Positions 8,686 to 16,911 of a stretch of 59,658 bases of DNA are shown here, piece after piece. The DNA is from DASUPK01 sp963747425 (lineage in GTDB: Bacteria; Actinomycetota; Thermoleophilia; Solirubrobacterales; 70-9): contig CAVVFJ010000003.1 of NCBI GenBank assembly GCA_963747425.1, positions 1-59,658 on the forward strand, given 5' to 3'. A program made the position numbers and the translations under genes. Under the pieces are notes generated by a model. That model saw nothing but the letters and a program-made list of their open reading frames with translations, made no database searches and was not told the DNA's origin. Each line of letters begins with the position of its first letter. The first letter of the stretch is position 1.

Positions 8686-8717
8686 CCTTCGAGACAACGA
8701 CCTCGAAGGAGCCTTCG
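8686..8717 (+). promoter_or_regulatory. Hairpin covering the terC ribosome-binding site
   Basis: CCTTCGAG (8686-8693) and CTCGAAGG (8702-8709) form a perfect 8-bp stem with an 8-nt loop. The 3' arm contains most of the Shine-Dalgarno AAGGAG (8706-8711). A second CCTTCG (8712-8717) immediately before the ATG is identical to the 5' arm and could compete for the same partner. TerC-family genes are often riboswitch- or pH-controlled elsewhere, but this does not look like the yybP-ykoY fold. Confidence 0.45.
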
Positions 8718-9641
8718 ATGCTCGCCTGGTTCGCACTCACCGTTTTCGTCATCGTCGCGTTGGCAGTTGACCTCCGAAGCGGCGGACGTGGCGTTCCGTC
8801 GTTTCACTCGGCGCTGGTGTGGTCGCTCGTCTGGACGGCGGTCGGCCTCGGATTCGCCGGCGTGCTGGTGCTCGGCGGTGACAGCGGCGCTGCGGGTGAG
8901 TACCTGGCGGGCTTCCTGATCGAGAAGTCGCTCTCGCTCGACAACCTCTTCGTCTTCGCGGTGCTGCTCTCGTTCTTCGCCGTCCCGCAGGAGCAGCGCC
9001 GGCTGGTGCTGCTCTGCGGCATCGGCCTCGCAATCGCTCTCCGGGCGGTGTTCATCGTCGCCGGGGCGGCGGCGCTCGATGCCTTCGAGGCGGCCACCTA
9101 TGCGCTCGGTGCCCTGCTCCTGTTCACCGCGGTCAAGATCGCCCGACAGGGCAGCGAGGAGATCGATCCTGAGTCCACCCTCGCGATGCGCCTGCTTCGC
9201 CGCGCGATCCCGATCTCCGATGACTACGACGGATCGCGCCTGACCACTATCGCGGACGGGCGCCGGATGGCGACGCCGCTGCTCGCTGCGCTCGTCACGG
9301 TGGCGGCCTTCGACCTGATGTTCGCGATCGACTCGATCCCGGCGATCTTCGCCGTCACTCGGGACACCTTCGTGGTCTTCGCCGCGAACGCCTTCAGCCT
9401 GCTGGGCATGGTCAGCCTCTACTTCGTGCTCGATCGCCTGCTTGCCAGGTTCCGCCATTTGAATCTCGCTCTTGCGGCGATCCTGGGCTACGTCGCGGCG
9501 AAGATGCTGCTCGAGGACCTCTGGCACCCGCCGCTCGGCGTGTCCCTGAGTGTGATCGCAGGATCCCTGGCGCTGGCGATCCTTACCTCGGCTCTCGCCG
9601 AGCGCCGGGAGCGACGATCTGCACTTGCCGCCGACACCTAG
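8718..9641 (+). CDS. TerC-family integral membrane protein (Alx-like)
   Basis: 307 residues with 8-9 hydrophobic helices and the TerC/Alx signatures EKSLSLDNLFVF and FDLMFAIDSIPAIFAV, whose acidic residues are thought to bind a metal. The family includes E. coli Alx and manganese exporters, so Mn2+ efflux or metal homeostasis is likely. ATG 8718 is preferred over the longer start because it has AAGGAG 6 nt upstream. The stop overlaps the convergent stop of the CNNM gene in the tetranucleotide CTAG (9638-9641). Confidence 0.93.
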   Translation: MLAWFALTVFVIVALAVDLRSGGRGVPSFHSALVWSLVWTAVGLGFAGVLVLGGDSGAAGEYLAGFLIEKSLSLDNLFVFAVLLSFFAVPQEQRRLVLLCGIGLAIALRAVFIVAGAAALDAFEAATYALGALLLFTAVKIARQGSEEIDPESTLAMRLLRRAIPISDDYDGSRLTTIADGRRMATPLLAALVTVAAFDLMFAIDSIPAIFAVTRDTFVVFAANAFSLLGMVSLYFVLDRLLARFRHLNLALAAILGYVAAKMLLEDLWHPPLGVSLSVIAGSLALAILTSALAERRERRSALAADT

Positions 9642-10696
9642 CAAGGGGATCCAGCTCCCCCTCGGTCGAACTCGTCCTCGATCTCCCCGACGAGCTCCTC
9701 GAGGATGTCCTCCATCGTCAGCAGGCCGACCACCACCTCGTTCGAGTCGTGGATCAGCGCGAGGTGGACGCGCCTTCGCCGCATCTCGCGCAGCACCTCG
9801 TCGATTCGAGCCGAATCCGAGACGTGTCCGAGCGGCCTGGCGAGCATCGATGGCATGAGCAGCTCGACATCGTCGATCGCCAGGGTCAACAGGTCCTTCG
9901 CGTTCACCAGGCCCACGGCCGCCTCGAGCCCGCCGTCCGGCTCGCAGAGCGGCAGCCGGGTCCGGCCGGTTGTGATCGCCCGCTCGGCGACCGTGCGCAG
10001 GGAGTCGGTGGTGAGAGCCAGGTCGATCCGATCGCGCGGGGTCATCGCATCCCCGGCGCGCCTGTCCCCGAAGACGAGGGCGGCGTCGGAGAGCTCCTGC
10101 TCCTCTCGCTCGATCAGGCCCTCACGCGAGCTCTCGCGCAGCAGCTCGCGGAGCTCGTCCTCGCTGTGGGGCTGGTGTCCGGACTCCGACGCCGGCGGCA
10201 CCCCGAAGGGCTTCAAGAGTAGGTTGCCCATCCAGTTCAAGAGATCGACCAGCGGCTTGGCCGAGAGATAGAACACTCTCATCACTGGGGTCAGCGCCAG
10301 CGCGACCGGTGCCGTACGGGCGATCGCAAGGCTCTTTGGAGATAGCTCGCCGATCACCACATGCAAGGTGGTGATGATCAAGAAGGCGAGCGCCGCCGCG
10401 AGGCCGAACCCGGCGATCGTCGCCGCGTCGCCCAGCGCCGGCTCGAGCAGGTGGTGGAATGCTCGCTCTCCGATTGCGCCAAGCCCGAGGGATGCCATCG
10501 TGATCCCGAGCTGACAAGCGGAGAGATACGCATCGATGTGCTCCACCGCGTGTGCCGCCGACTTTGCCCCCGGCTTCCTGCGACGGAGAAGCTCATCCGC
10601 CTGCGTTGGGCGCAGCCGTGCGAGCGAGAACTCGACCGCGACGAAGAAGCCGTTCGCGGCGACGAGCAGCAACGCCAGGCCGAGCTCCCAAGTCAT
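9638..10696 (-). CDS. CNNM/CorC-type membrane protein with CBS pair
   Basis: 352 residues: a DUF21 (CNNM) transmembrane domain with 3-4 helices (about 5-190, including ELSPKSLAIA), then a CBS pair (VGLVNAKDLL, VGLLTMEDILEELVGEIEDEF). The family exports or transports Mg2+/Co2+. It stops right after the second CBS motif, so the usual C-terminal CorC_HlyC domain is missing. The start ATG 10696 was chosen because the membrane domain begins there; the upstream open frame overlaps the SRPBCC gene and is Arg-rich noise. Confidence 0.9.
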   Translation of the reverse strand: MTWELGLALLLVAANGFFVAVEFSLARLRPTQADELLRRRKPGAKSAAHAVEHIDAYLSACQLGITMASLGLGAIGERAFHHLLEPALGDAATIAGFGLAAALAFLIITTLHVVIGELSPKSLAIARTAPVALALTPVMRVFYLSAKPLVDLLNWMGNLLLKPFGVPPASESGHQPHSEDELRELLRESSREGLIEREEQELSDAALVFGDRRAGDAMTPRDRIDLALTTDSLRTVAERAITTGRTRLPLCEPDGGLEAAVGLVNAKDLLTLAIDDVELLMPSMLARPLGHVSDSARIDEVLREMRRRRVHLALIHDSNEVVVGLLTMEDILEELVGEIEDEFDRGGAGSPC

Positions 10697-10722
10697 CGCT
10701 ACCGCCGCCGGCGGGCCGCACC

Positions 10723-11232
10723 CTACCAGCCGAACCCGAGGCTTACGAGCAGCTCGTCGAGGCGCTCGTAGGAGTCGCTCACCATGCCGGAGGCGAGCAT
10801 GCGGTCGCGTTGTTCGCGGGTGGGAAAGCCGGAGGTGGTCCTGACTTTCGTGCACCCATCGAGGTTCTCGAAGATTGTCGTCTCGACGACAAGATGGCCC
10901 TGCATCCCCTCCCACTCGAAGGTCTGGGCAATGCGCTCAGGCGGAATGACCTCGCCGTAGGTACCTCTGAAGGTCTCCACCGACCCCTTCGAGTCGTGGC
11001 AGGCGAATCGCCAACCGCCTCCCGACCTCACGTCCATCCGCTCGACGACCGTCCTGAGCCTGCGAGGGCCCCACCACTTCGGGATCAGATCGGGGTCGCT
11101 GAAAGCGGCGAACACCCACTCCCGTGGAGCGTCGAAGACCCTCTCGGTCACGATCTGGTGCTCCGACGGCATCGTCACGACGTTGTCGCTGACTATTGCC
11201 TGCCGCGTGTCATTCGCCTGTGCCTGGCTCAT
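10723..11232 (-). CDS. SRPBCC/AHSA1-domain protein
   Basis: A 169-residue START-like (AHSA1) protein with the diagnostic FDAPREWVFAAFSDP, KWWGPR, GGxWRFxxHD-like and SDSYERLDELL elements. Actinobacterial members bind small hydrophobic ligands or are used as stress factors; the ligand is unknown. It has a strong AAAGGAG site before the ATG. The gene follows the small MPQIIV-type gene with a slight overlap. Confidence 0.92.
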   Translation of the reverse strand: MSQAQANDTRQAIVSDNVVTMPSEHQIVTERVFDAPREWVFAAFSDPDLIPKWWGPRRLRTVVERMDVRSGGGWRFACHDSKGSVETFRGTYGEVIPPERIAQTFEWEGMQGHLVVETTIFENLDGCTKVRTTSGFPTREQRDRMLASGMVSDSYERLDELLVSLGFGW

Positions 11233-11515
11233 CTCTCGCTCCTTTCGGGCTCAGCGAGCGGTTCTTCCTGGCTCTGGGCCATGAAAAGCGGCGCCTGCCT
11301 CTCCGTGGAAGGCGGGGTCGGCCTCTCGCTCGTCCGCGCCCGAGGTGGTCGGCTGTTTCCTCGAGGTCCTCGGCGTCGAGCAACGCCCAGCCGATTCGCT
11401 CGACAAGCTGGCGTGCGAAGTGGTCGCTGTTCAGGTCGTTGCCGTTTACGCGCTCGTGAAGGGTCACGGGGCCCGGGCGCTCGCCCGGTGCGGCTTGCAC
11501 GATGATCTGGGGCAT
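11210..11515 (-). CDS. Small unknown protein, paralogue of the 59415 gene
   Basis: The first ~55 residues (MPQIIV, VTLHERV, LNSDHFARQLVERIGWALLDAEDLEE) align along their length with the 58-residue protein at 59415-59591 (MPTIIV, VTLAENV, LASDHHAAQLIERVGWAVTDAKDAED). The remaining ~45 residues are Arg/Gly-rich and overlap the next gene start, so they are probably a read-through tail after loss of the ancestral stop. A strong AAAGGAGT ribosome site supports the start. No known family recognised; a compact alpha/beta fold seems likely. Confidence 0.65.
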   Translation of the reverse strand: MPQIIVQAAPGERPGPVTLHERVNGNDLNSDHFARQLVERIGWALLDAEDLEETADHLGRGRARGRPRLPRRGRRRFSWPRARKNRSLSPKGARDEPGTGE

Positions 11516-11536
11516 GGTTGGACTCCTTTCGGTGGA

Positions 11537-12172
11537 CTAGCTTCGGGGCTCGGAAAGTCTTGGCGGCGCCTTGAGGCGGTCGAGCATCGCCGAGCGACGG
11601 GACTCGAGCTCGGACGGGCTCAGGCCGAGCACGGTGGCGATCTCCTCCGGGTCGGTTCCCGCGGCCAGCATGCCCAGGATCGGTCGATCCTCGATCTCCA
11701 GCTCCTCGCCGACGGCGGCGAGCGTCTCGGTCGGGATCGAGATTCTCGGCCCCTCGCCGCGCGCCAAGGCCTCGATCCGGTAGCAGAGCTCCAGGCCGAG
11801 GCTGTTCTTACCGAGCACAGCATCCGCGCCCGCCAAGAGCGCCGCGAGCTCCAGGCGCTGGTCCGCGTAGGCGGAGAAGATCAGGACGCGCGGCGGGTTC
11901 GCAACGCTCACCAGCTTGCGGGTCAGCGCCAGCCCATCTCGCTGGGGCAGGTGATAGTCGACCACCCCGATGTCGGGTGCGAGGCGCACGGCCGCCTCAA
12001 GTCCTTCGTCGTAGGACCCGGCTGAGGCGACGACGCGGATCCCCGGCTCATCGTCGAGCAGCATCTGGATTCCCATCCGCACCGCCTGGTGGTCATCGAC
12101 GACCACGACCGTGGTGACTTCGGCACGGTCAACGGAGGCCGGCTGAGCGTTGTCGTATGTGAGTGTTCTCAA
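11537..12172 (-). CDS. NarL/LuxR-type response regulator
   Basis: Receiver domain with VVVVDDHQAVRMG, phospho-acceptor Asp in IGVVDYHLPQRDG, and the conserved Lys in AVLGKNS. The C-terminal part (ILGMLAAGTDPEEIATVLGLSPSELESRR) has a LuxR-like helix-turn-helix but is shorter than usual. The probable start is TTG at 12172 behind ACGGAGG; an open frame continues to an ATG at 12265. No adjacent kinase of its own; it may respond to the LiaS-like kinase two genes upstream. Likely co-expressed with the small MPQIIV gene downstream. Confidence 0.85.
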   Translation of the reverse strand: MRTLTYDNAQPASVDRAEVTTVVVVDDHQAVRMGIQMLLDDEPGIRVVASAGSYDEGLEAAVRLAPDIGVVDYHLPQRDGLALTRKLVSVANPPRVLIFSAYADQRLELAALLAGADAVLGKNSLGLELCYRIEALARGEGPRISIPTETLAAVGEELEIEDRPILGMLAAGTDPEEIATVLGLSPSELESRRSAMLDRLKAPPRLSEPRS

Positions 12173-12309
12173 CTGCGGCCTCCGTTTCGCATGTCGGGTT
12201 CGCCTGCACGTCGAGCCTCCCACGCGCCTTCCCGACCGCCCATCGGGGATACCACCCAGATCCATGCCATTCGAACCCCCAGCTCGGCCGGGTGCGTCTT
12301 AGTCCGTGT

Positions 12310-12966
12310 TCAGGGCTCGACGAGACCGCGGCGGATCGCGTAGCGGGTGAGCTCGACGCGATCTCGGAAACCGAGCTTCTCGAGGATGTTCGCGCGGTGG
12401 CGCTCGACCGTCTTCTCGCTGATCACGAGCGCCTCGGCGATCTCGCGAGTCGTGTAGCTCTCGGCGACCAGCTTGACGACCTCGACCTCCCTTGGCGTGA
12501 GCGGGTCCTCGCTCTGCGACCCATCCTCCTTGGCCGCCTCCAGGTACTCGCGGATCAGCGCCGCCAAGCCCTTGGGGTAGACGAAGGGCTCGCCGCGCAT
12601 CGCCGAGCGACATGCCTCGACCAGGTCGCGATCGGCGGCCGATTTGAGGACATAGCCGGAGGCGCCAGCGCGCAGCGCCTGAAAGAGGTACTGCTCGTTG
12701 TCGTGCATAGAGAGGATCAGGATCCTGAGCTCAGGGCGTCGCCTGGAGAGCTCCTCGGCGGCCTGAAGGCCAGTGAGCCTCGGCATGGTCACGTCCAGCA
12801 CCGCGAGATCGACGTTCTCGTCAAGGCCCTCTCGGACCGCCTCGGCGCCGTCGCCGGCCTCCGCCACCACCTCCAGGTCGGGCTCCGCATCGAGCACCAG
12901 GCGCAGCCCGCGGCGGACGACCGCGTGGTCGTCCGCGAGCAAGACCTTGGTCTTCAACGGGATCAC
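12310..12966 (-). CDS. NarL-family response regulator
   Basis: 218 residues: receiver domain (LLADDHAVVRRGL, Asp in LAVLDVTMPRLTG, Lys in GYVLKSA) and a complete LuxR-type HTH (LTPREVEVVKLVAESYTTREIAEAL, SEKTVERHRANI). It overlaps the histidine kinase stop by ATGA (12963-12966), marking a cognate pair. Probably a cell-envelope or redox stress regulator of the LiaSR/NreBC kind; the target genes are not visible. Confidence 0.95.
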   Translation of the reverse strand: MIPLKTKVLLADDHAVVRRGLRLVLDAEPDLEVVAEAGDGAEAVREGLDENVDLAVLDVTMPRLTGLQAAEELSRRRPELRILILSMHDNEQYLFQALRAGASGYVLKSAADRDLVEACRSAMRGEPFVYPKGLAALIREYLEAAKEDGSQSEDPLTPREVEVVKLVAESYTTREIAEALVISEKTVERHRANILEKLGFRDRVELTRYAIRRGLVEP

Positions 12967-14026
12967 GGGCCCTCCCCGATCGGCAGGTCGAGCGCCACCT
13001 CCACGCCCCCCTCCTCCCGCTCACCGATCTCCAGTTCTCCCTGAACCATCAGGGCGCGCTCGCGCATCCCGCGGATGCCCCCGCCTGCGGCCGACTCGCC
13101 TTGAAGACCCCGCCCGTCGTCGCGAACCCGAAGCTCAAGCGTTCCGCGGTTTCGGGCCAGGGAGAGCTCTGCCCTGTTGGCGCCGGCGTGACGGACCACG
13201 TTGGTGAGCGCCTCCTGGGCGACCCGGTAGAGCACCAGCTCCTGCTCGTAGGTGAGCGAGGGCAGGCCTCGCTCGATCCGCCGGTCCACTTCGATCCCGG
13301 CTCGCTCGGCGAGGTGATCGGCGAGGACCAACAGGGCCGCCGCGAGCCCGAGGTCGTCGAGCGCCTCCGGTCGGAGCTCGAGCGCGATTCGGCGGGCGTC
13401 ATCGAGGCCCGCTCGGACCCCCTCCTGGATGCCGCGGAGCTGATCCTTGAGCTGCTCGGGCGCCTGCCGTTCGGTGCGGGCGAGGTCGAGCAGAACCGCC
13501 GTCAGGCTCTGCCCCAGCTCGTCGTGGAGCTCTTGGGCCACCCGCAGCCGCTCTGCCTCCTGCGCTGCGAGCGCCCGGCTCGCGCTCTCCTGACGTTCGG
13601 CCTCAAGGCGAGCCAGCATCTCGTTGAAGGCGACGGCGAGCTCTTTGAACTCCGAGGCAGAGCGCTCAACCGGAACCCGGTGGCCCGGGCGCAAGAGGTC
13701 GACGTCGCGCATCACTTGGGTAAGCCGTTCGAGGGGAGCAAACGCCTTGCGCAGGAGCAGCAGGTTGATCGCGAGCTGAGCCCCAGCGAACCAGCCAGGA
13801 TCGCTATCTCCTCTTCCGTCTCGGGAGCTTTCAGGACGCGGGGCGGCAGCACCACGATGGTGAGCAGCACAGCCACCGCGAGAACCACTGCGTTGAGGGC
13901 GAAGACCCGCCAGAACAACGGCGTGTATGCCATCCGCTCGCCGGCACCGCGCAGTTGATCGCGAGCCTTCAAAGTCACGCTCAATCCTCGTAGGCCGGAA
14001 CTGTCACCCAACAGGAATTTGCGCAC
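12963..14026 (-). CDS. Membrane sensor histidine kinase (HisKA_3), one frameshift
   Basis: N-terminal membrane helix (FWRVFALNAVVLAVAVLLTIVVL), a second helix (LAINLLLLRKAFAPLERL), HAMP, then HisKA_3 with the phospho-His in ELHDELGQSL and a HATPase_c domain (EALTNVVRHAGA, DDGRGL, GGGIRGMRERA). A one-base loss in a G run near 13785 splits it between the second helix and the rest. ATG 13933 (MAYTPLFW) is a plausible shorter start. Pairs with the overlapping response regulator downstream. Confidence 0.85.
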
Positions 14027-14318
14027 GTGCTCCGGGCCCGTTCAGCCATGGTCTCGAGGCTAGCCTTCGCCCGCACAGTGGGGAGACGGTCGCACATCGA
14101 TCGCTGCGAATGCCCGGAGCGCTCGCCGAGACGCTTGTTCGCGTCAGCGGCTCGGGATCCGGTCCGAGTTGACCGTGGAAGACGTTTGGTGCGTGCCGGG
14201 TGGGGGTCATCTCAGCGAGCATGTCGCCGACGGGCCCCGAATCCCATCCGCATCGACCCCCATCTCCTTGATCCCGACTACTCCGAACGAAGGATCAAAT
14301 AGGCGACGTCGCGGCGGC

Positions 14319-14340
14319 GAATGGGTGCTGGCACCCATTC
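14319..14340. promoter_or_regulatory. Perfect 22-bp inverted repeat
   Basis: GAATGGGTGC-TG-GCACCCATTC, ten-base arms around two bases, in the gene-free stretch 14030-14557. It could be a dimeric-repressor operator or the tip of a structured RNA. Two further hairpins follow within 120 bp. Confidence 0.45.
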
Positions 14341-14429
14341 CCGCCCGCATCGACGCCACCGACACTTTCAGGTAGTGCTGGGGCCGCCGTGACGGCCGCG
14401 GCACTTCACCAGTATCGCTGTGACCGGAA

Positions 14430-14459
14430 GGCGCCCCGGCATCACGAGCGCGGGGCGCC
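14430..14459. terminator. Strong GC hairpin
   Basis: GGCGCCCCG (14430-14438) and CGGGGCGCC (14451-14459) form a perfect 9-bp stem with a 12-nt loop. No U tract follows, so termination is uncertain. A weaker bulged hairpin (GTGC…GCAC, about 14374-14413) lies between this and the inverted repeat at 14319. Confidence 0.4.
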
Positions 14460-14557
14460 GTCTCCGCCATCGGCCCCTCGGATTGCACGCACCCCGATCC
14501 GCCGAATGGAGGATGCCACCCATTGTCAGAGCGTCGGTCGCCGTCAACCCTTCGCTT

Positions 14558-14827
14558 ATGCGGAGAACCACTGCACCCACGCACAGCTACCTGCGCATCG
14601 CGAAGGCGCAATCGAAGCGCGTGCCCGCCGAGCGACCAGGAGACAGCGGAACCCTGACTTCCGCGAAGGACGCCGACGACAAGCCGCTGCAGGGCGAGCG
14701 GTGGCGAGTCTCCGTGGCGTACATGGTGTCCTTCTTCATCTTCACCACCGTCGTGGTGCTCAGCCTGCTTGCTGGCGTGCTCGTCCTTCTCGGCGCGGTG
14801 GGCGGCGACCCCCCTGTGGGCGTCTGA
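14558..14827 (+). CDS. Small single-pass membrane protein
   Basis: About 89 residues from ATG 14558: a basic, polar N-terminal half and one strongly hydrophobic helix (VAYMVSFFIFTTVVVLSLLAGVLVLLGAV) near the C-terminus. Longer starts exist upstream and no clear ribosome site decides between them. No family recognised. It lies 68 bp before the permease gene on the same strand. Confidence 0.4.
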   Translation: MRRTTAPTHSYLRIAKAQSKRVPAERPGDSGTLTSAKDADDKPLQGERWRVSVAYMVSFFIFTTVVVLSLLAGVLVLLGAVGGDPPVGV

Positions 14828-14895
14828 ACGGAGCAGCCCATTGACCGCGACCGCCCGCCGGTGTTCGTTCCACCTCGGGTGTCCGACCTTGAGAG

Positions 14896-16167
14896 ATGGC
14901 CATAGCCGTAGCGACATTCACTCTCGCGCTGGCGCTGATTGCGACCGAGCGCTTGCACCGCACCAAGGTGGCGCTGCTTGGCGCCGCCATCGTCGTCCTG
15001 TTCGTGGGCGAGTTCGGCCAACAGCAGGCGATCGAGGCTGTCGACTTCAACACGATCGGCCTGCTCGCGGGGATGATGATCCTCGTCCACCTAACCCAGC
15101 AGTCCGGGGTCTACGACTACATAGCGATCCGCGCCGGGCAGCTCTCGCGCGGAGAGCCGTTGCTGATGGTGATCGCCTTGGCCGGCACCACCGCCCTGCT
15201 CTCGGCCTTCCTCGACAACCTGACCACGATCCTGCTCTTGGTGCCGGTCACCTTCCTGCTTGCCGACACGCTCGACATCGACCCGATCCCATTGGTGATC
15301 ATCGAGGTGATCAGCTCGAACATCGGCGGCACCGCGACGCTGATCGGCGACCCCCCGAACATCATCATCGCCGGCGCCACCGGGCTCTCCTTCAACGAGT
15401 TCATCGTCAACCTGGCGCCGATCGTCTTGCTTACGCTTCCCGTGGTGGTCGGGGGCCTCTACCTCCATTACCGGAGCCGGCTGCAAGTGGAAGAGCACAA
15501 TCGCCGCTACGTCATGGAGCTCGACGCCGCGGCCTCGATTCGCGATCGCAACGAGCTTCGCCGCAGCCTGCCAGTGCTGATCGCCACCGTTCTCCTCTTC
15601 TTCTTCCACCAGCCTCTGCACATCGAGCCGGCCACCGTGGCGCTCACCGGTGCCGCCGTGGCGCTGCTGGTCACCCGGGTGCCGCTGGAGGAGGCGCTCG
15701 CCAAGATCGAGTGGCCGACGCTGTTCTTCTTCGTTGCCCTTTTCGTGATGGTCGGCGCGCTCCAGGTCACAGGTGCAATCGACCACGTTGCAGAGGGGAT
15801 CAAGGATGCAACCGGGGGCGACCGCGCCGCGGAGCTGATCGGGATCGTGTGGATCGCTGCAGCGGGCTCGGCGCTGGTTGACAACATCCCGTTCACCACG
15901 GCGATGGTCCCGGTCGTCGCCGACCTGCGGGGCGGCCTTGAAGCGGGCGGCGACGATGCCTACTGGTGGGCGCTCGCGCTCGGCGCTTGCTTCGGCGGCA
16001 ACGCAACGATCATCGCGGCCGCCGCGAACGTCGCGGCCTCGGGACTCGGGGAGCGCGCCGGTAGGCCGATCGGGTTCGTCGCCTTCCTTCGGATCGGGCT
16101 GCCTGTGACAGTCGTCTCGATCGGGCTGGCCACCGCATACGTTGCGATCCGCTACATCCTGCTCTGA
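14896..16167 (+). CDS. SLC13/ArsB/NhaD-type ion permease
   Basis: 423 residues with about 11-12 membrane helices and the paired re-entrant motifs of the ion transporter superfamily: DNLTTILLLVP, IGDPPNIIIAG in the first half and DNIPFTTAMVP, FGGNATIIAAAANV in the second. Members extrude arsenite or Na+ or import dicarboxylates; the substrate cannot be fixed here because no ars genes are adjacent. The CBS gene follows after 14 bp, suggesting a nucleotide- or ion-sensing partner. Confidence 0.93.
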   Translation: MAIAVATFTLALALIATERLHRTKVALLGAAIVVLFVGEFGQQQAIEAVDFNTIGLLAGMMILVHLTQQSGVYDYIAIRAGQLSRGEPLLMVIALAGTTALLSAFLDNLTTILLLVPVTFLLADTLDIDPIPLVIIEVISSNIGGTATLIGDPPNIIIAGATGLSFNEFIVNLAPIVLLTLPVVVGGLYLHYRSRLQVEEHNRRYVMELDAAASIRDRNELRRSLPVLIATVLLFFFHQPLHIEPATVALTGAAVALLVTRVPLEEALAKIEWPTLFFFVALFVMVGALQVTGAIDHVAEGIKDATGGDRAAELIGIVWIAAAGSALVDNIPFTTAMVPVVADLRGGLEAGGDDAYWWALALGACFGGNATIIAAAANVAASGLGERAGRPIGFVAFLRIGLPVTVVSIGLATAYVAIRYILL

Positions 16168-16181
16168 GGAGAGGACCCGAG

Positions 16182-16670
16182 ATGACCGACTCGATCGTGA
16201 GGCAAACCGTCCGGGAGGTGGTGCCGCTGCGCGAGACCGCCACCGTGGGCGCAGCGACTCGGGGAGTGATCGACTCCGGCCTGCCCGCGCTGCCGGTGGT
16301 CGACGCAGAAGGCCGGTTCGCCGGGATCTTCGGCGAGCGCGAGTTCATGGCGGCGCTGTTTCCCGGGTACATGAACGAGCTGGCCTCGGCCCGCATGGTG
16401 CGACGCTCGATCGACGAAACGATCGAGCGACGCATCGAATGCAGCACTGAGGCAGTCGGCGCCCACCTCACGACCGATCAGGTCCTTGTGGAGGACGACT
16501 GCTCGGACACCCAGCTCGCCGAGATCTTCCTGCACCACCGGGTGCTGATCGTCCCGATTGCCACCCAAGGACGCGTCCACGCGGTGGTCACCCGCCACGA
16601 CTTCTTCCTCGACCTCGCGCAGCGATTCGCCCGGGTCGCAGAGGACCCCTCGAAGCCAAACCGCCCTTGA
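16182..16670 (+). CDS. CBS-domain protein
   Basis: 162 residues with a CBS pair: LPALPVVDAEGRFAGIFGEREFM and a second repeat ending HRVLIVPIATQGRVHAVVTRHDFF. The linker between the halves is unusually long. It probably binds adenine nucleotides and modulates the permease encoded just upstream (14-bp gap, GAGGAGAGG ribosome site). Confidence 0.9.
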   Translation: MTDSIVRQTVREVVPLRETATVGAATRGVIDSGLPALPVVDAEGRFAGIFGEREFMAALFPGYMNELASARMVRRSIDETIERRIECSTEAVGAHLTTDQVLVEDDCSDTQLAEIFLHHRVLIVPIATQGRVHAVVTRHDFFLDLAQRFARVAEDPSKPNRP

Positions 16671-16728
16671 ATGGGCCGCCACCATTCCCTCGAGACTCCG
16701 TACCGCGCGAGTTCCCATTCGGACTGCG

Positions 16729-16882
16729 AACCGTGCGTCGAACTGTGCGTCCAACCCCCGACTTCGAGGCGAACTGAGAGCACCTCAGCACACCCGAGCC
16801 GTGCCTAATGGCCCTTGGATGACCCCTCCTCGCCGTCATCATAATCCGCGTGTCGGGGGTTCGAGTCCCTCCTCCGGCATGA
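16729..16882 (+). repeat. Direct repeat copy 2 ending in a tRNA-Met 3' half
   Basis: Second copy of the 154-bp repeat at 7891-8044; the last 63 bp are identical by eye. The pair would allow recombination deleting or circularising the 8.8 kb between them. Confidence 0.8.
16840..16879 (+). pseudogene. 3' half of a tRNA-Met(CAT) gene, second copy
   Basis: The same 40-nt anticodon-to-3'-end segment as at 8002-8041, again lacking the whole 5' half. It marks the right edge of the 8.0-16.9 kb segment. Confidence 0.75.
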
Positions 16883-16911
16883 AGGGCCTGCAAATGCGCC
16901 CGTCGCTCTTC

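Noticed and set aside
8641..8717. yybP-ykoY manganese riboswitch before terC
   Set aside because: The conserved internal loops of that riboswitch are not seen; only a simple hairpin is present.
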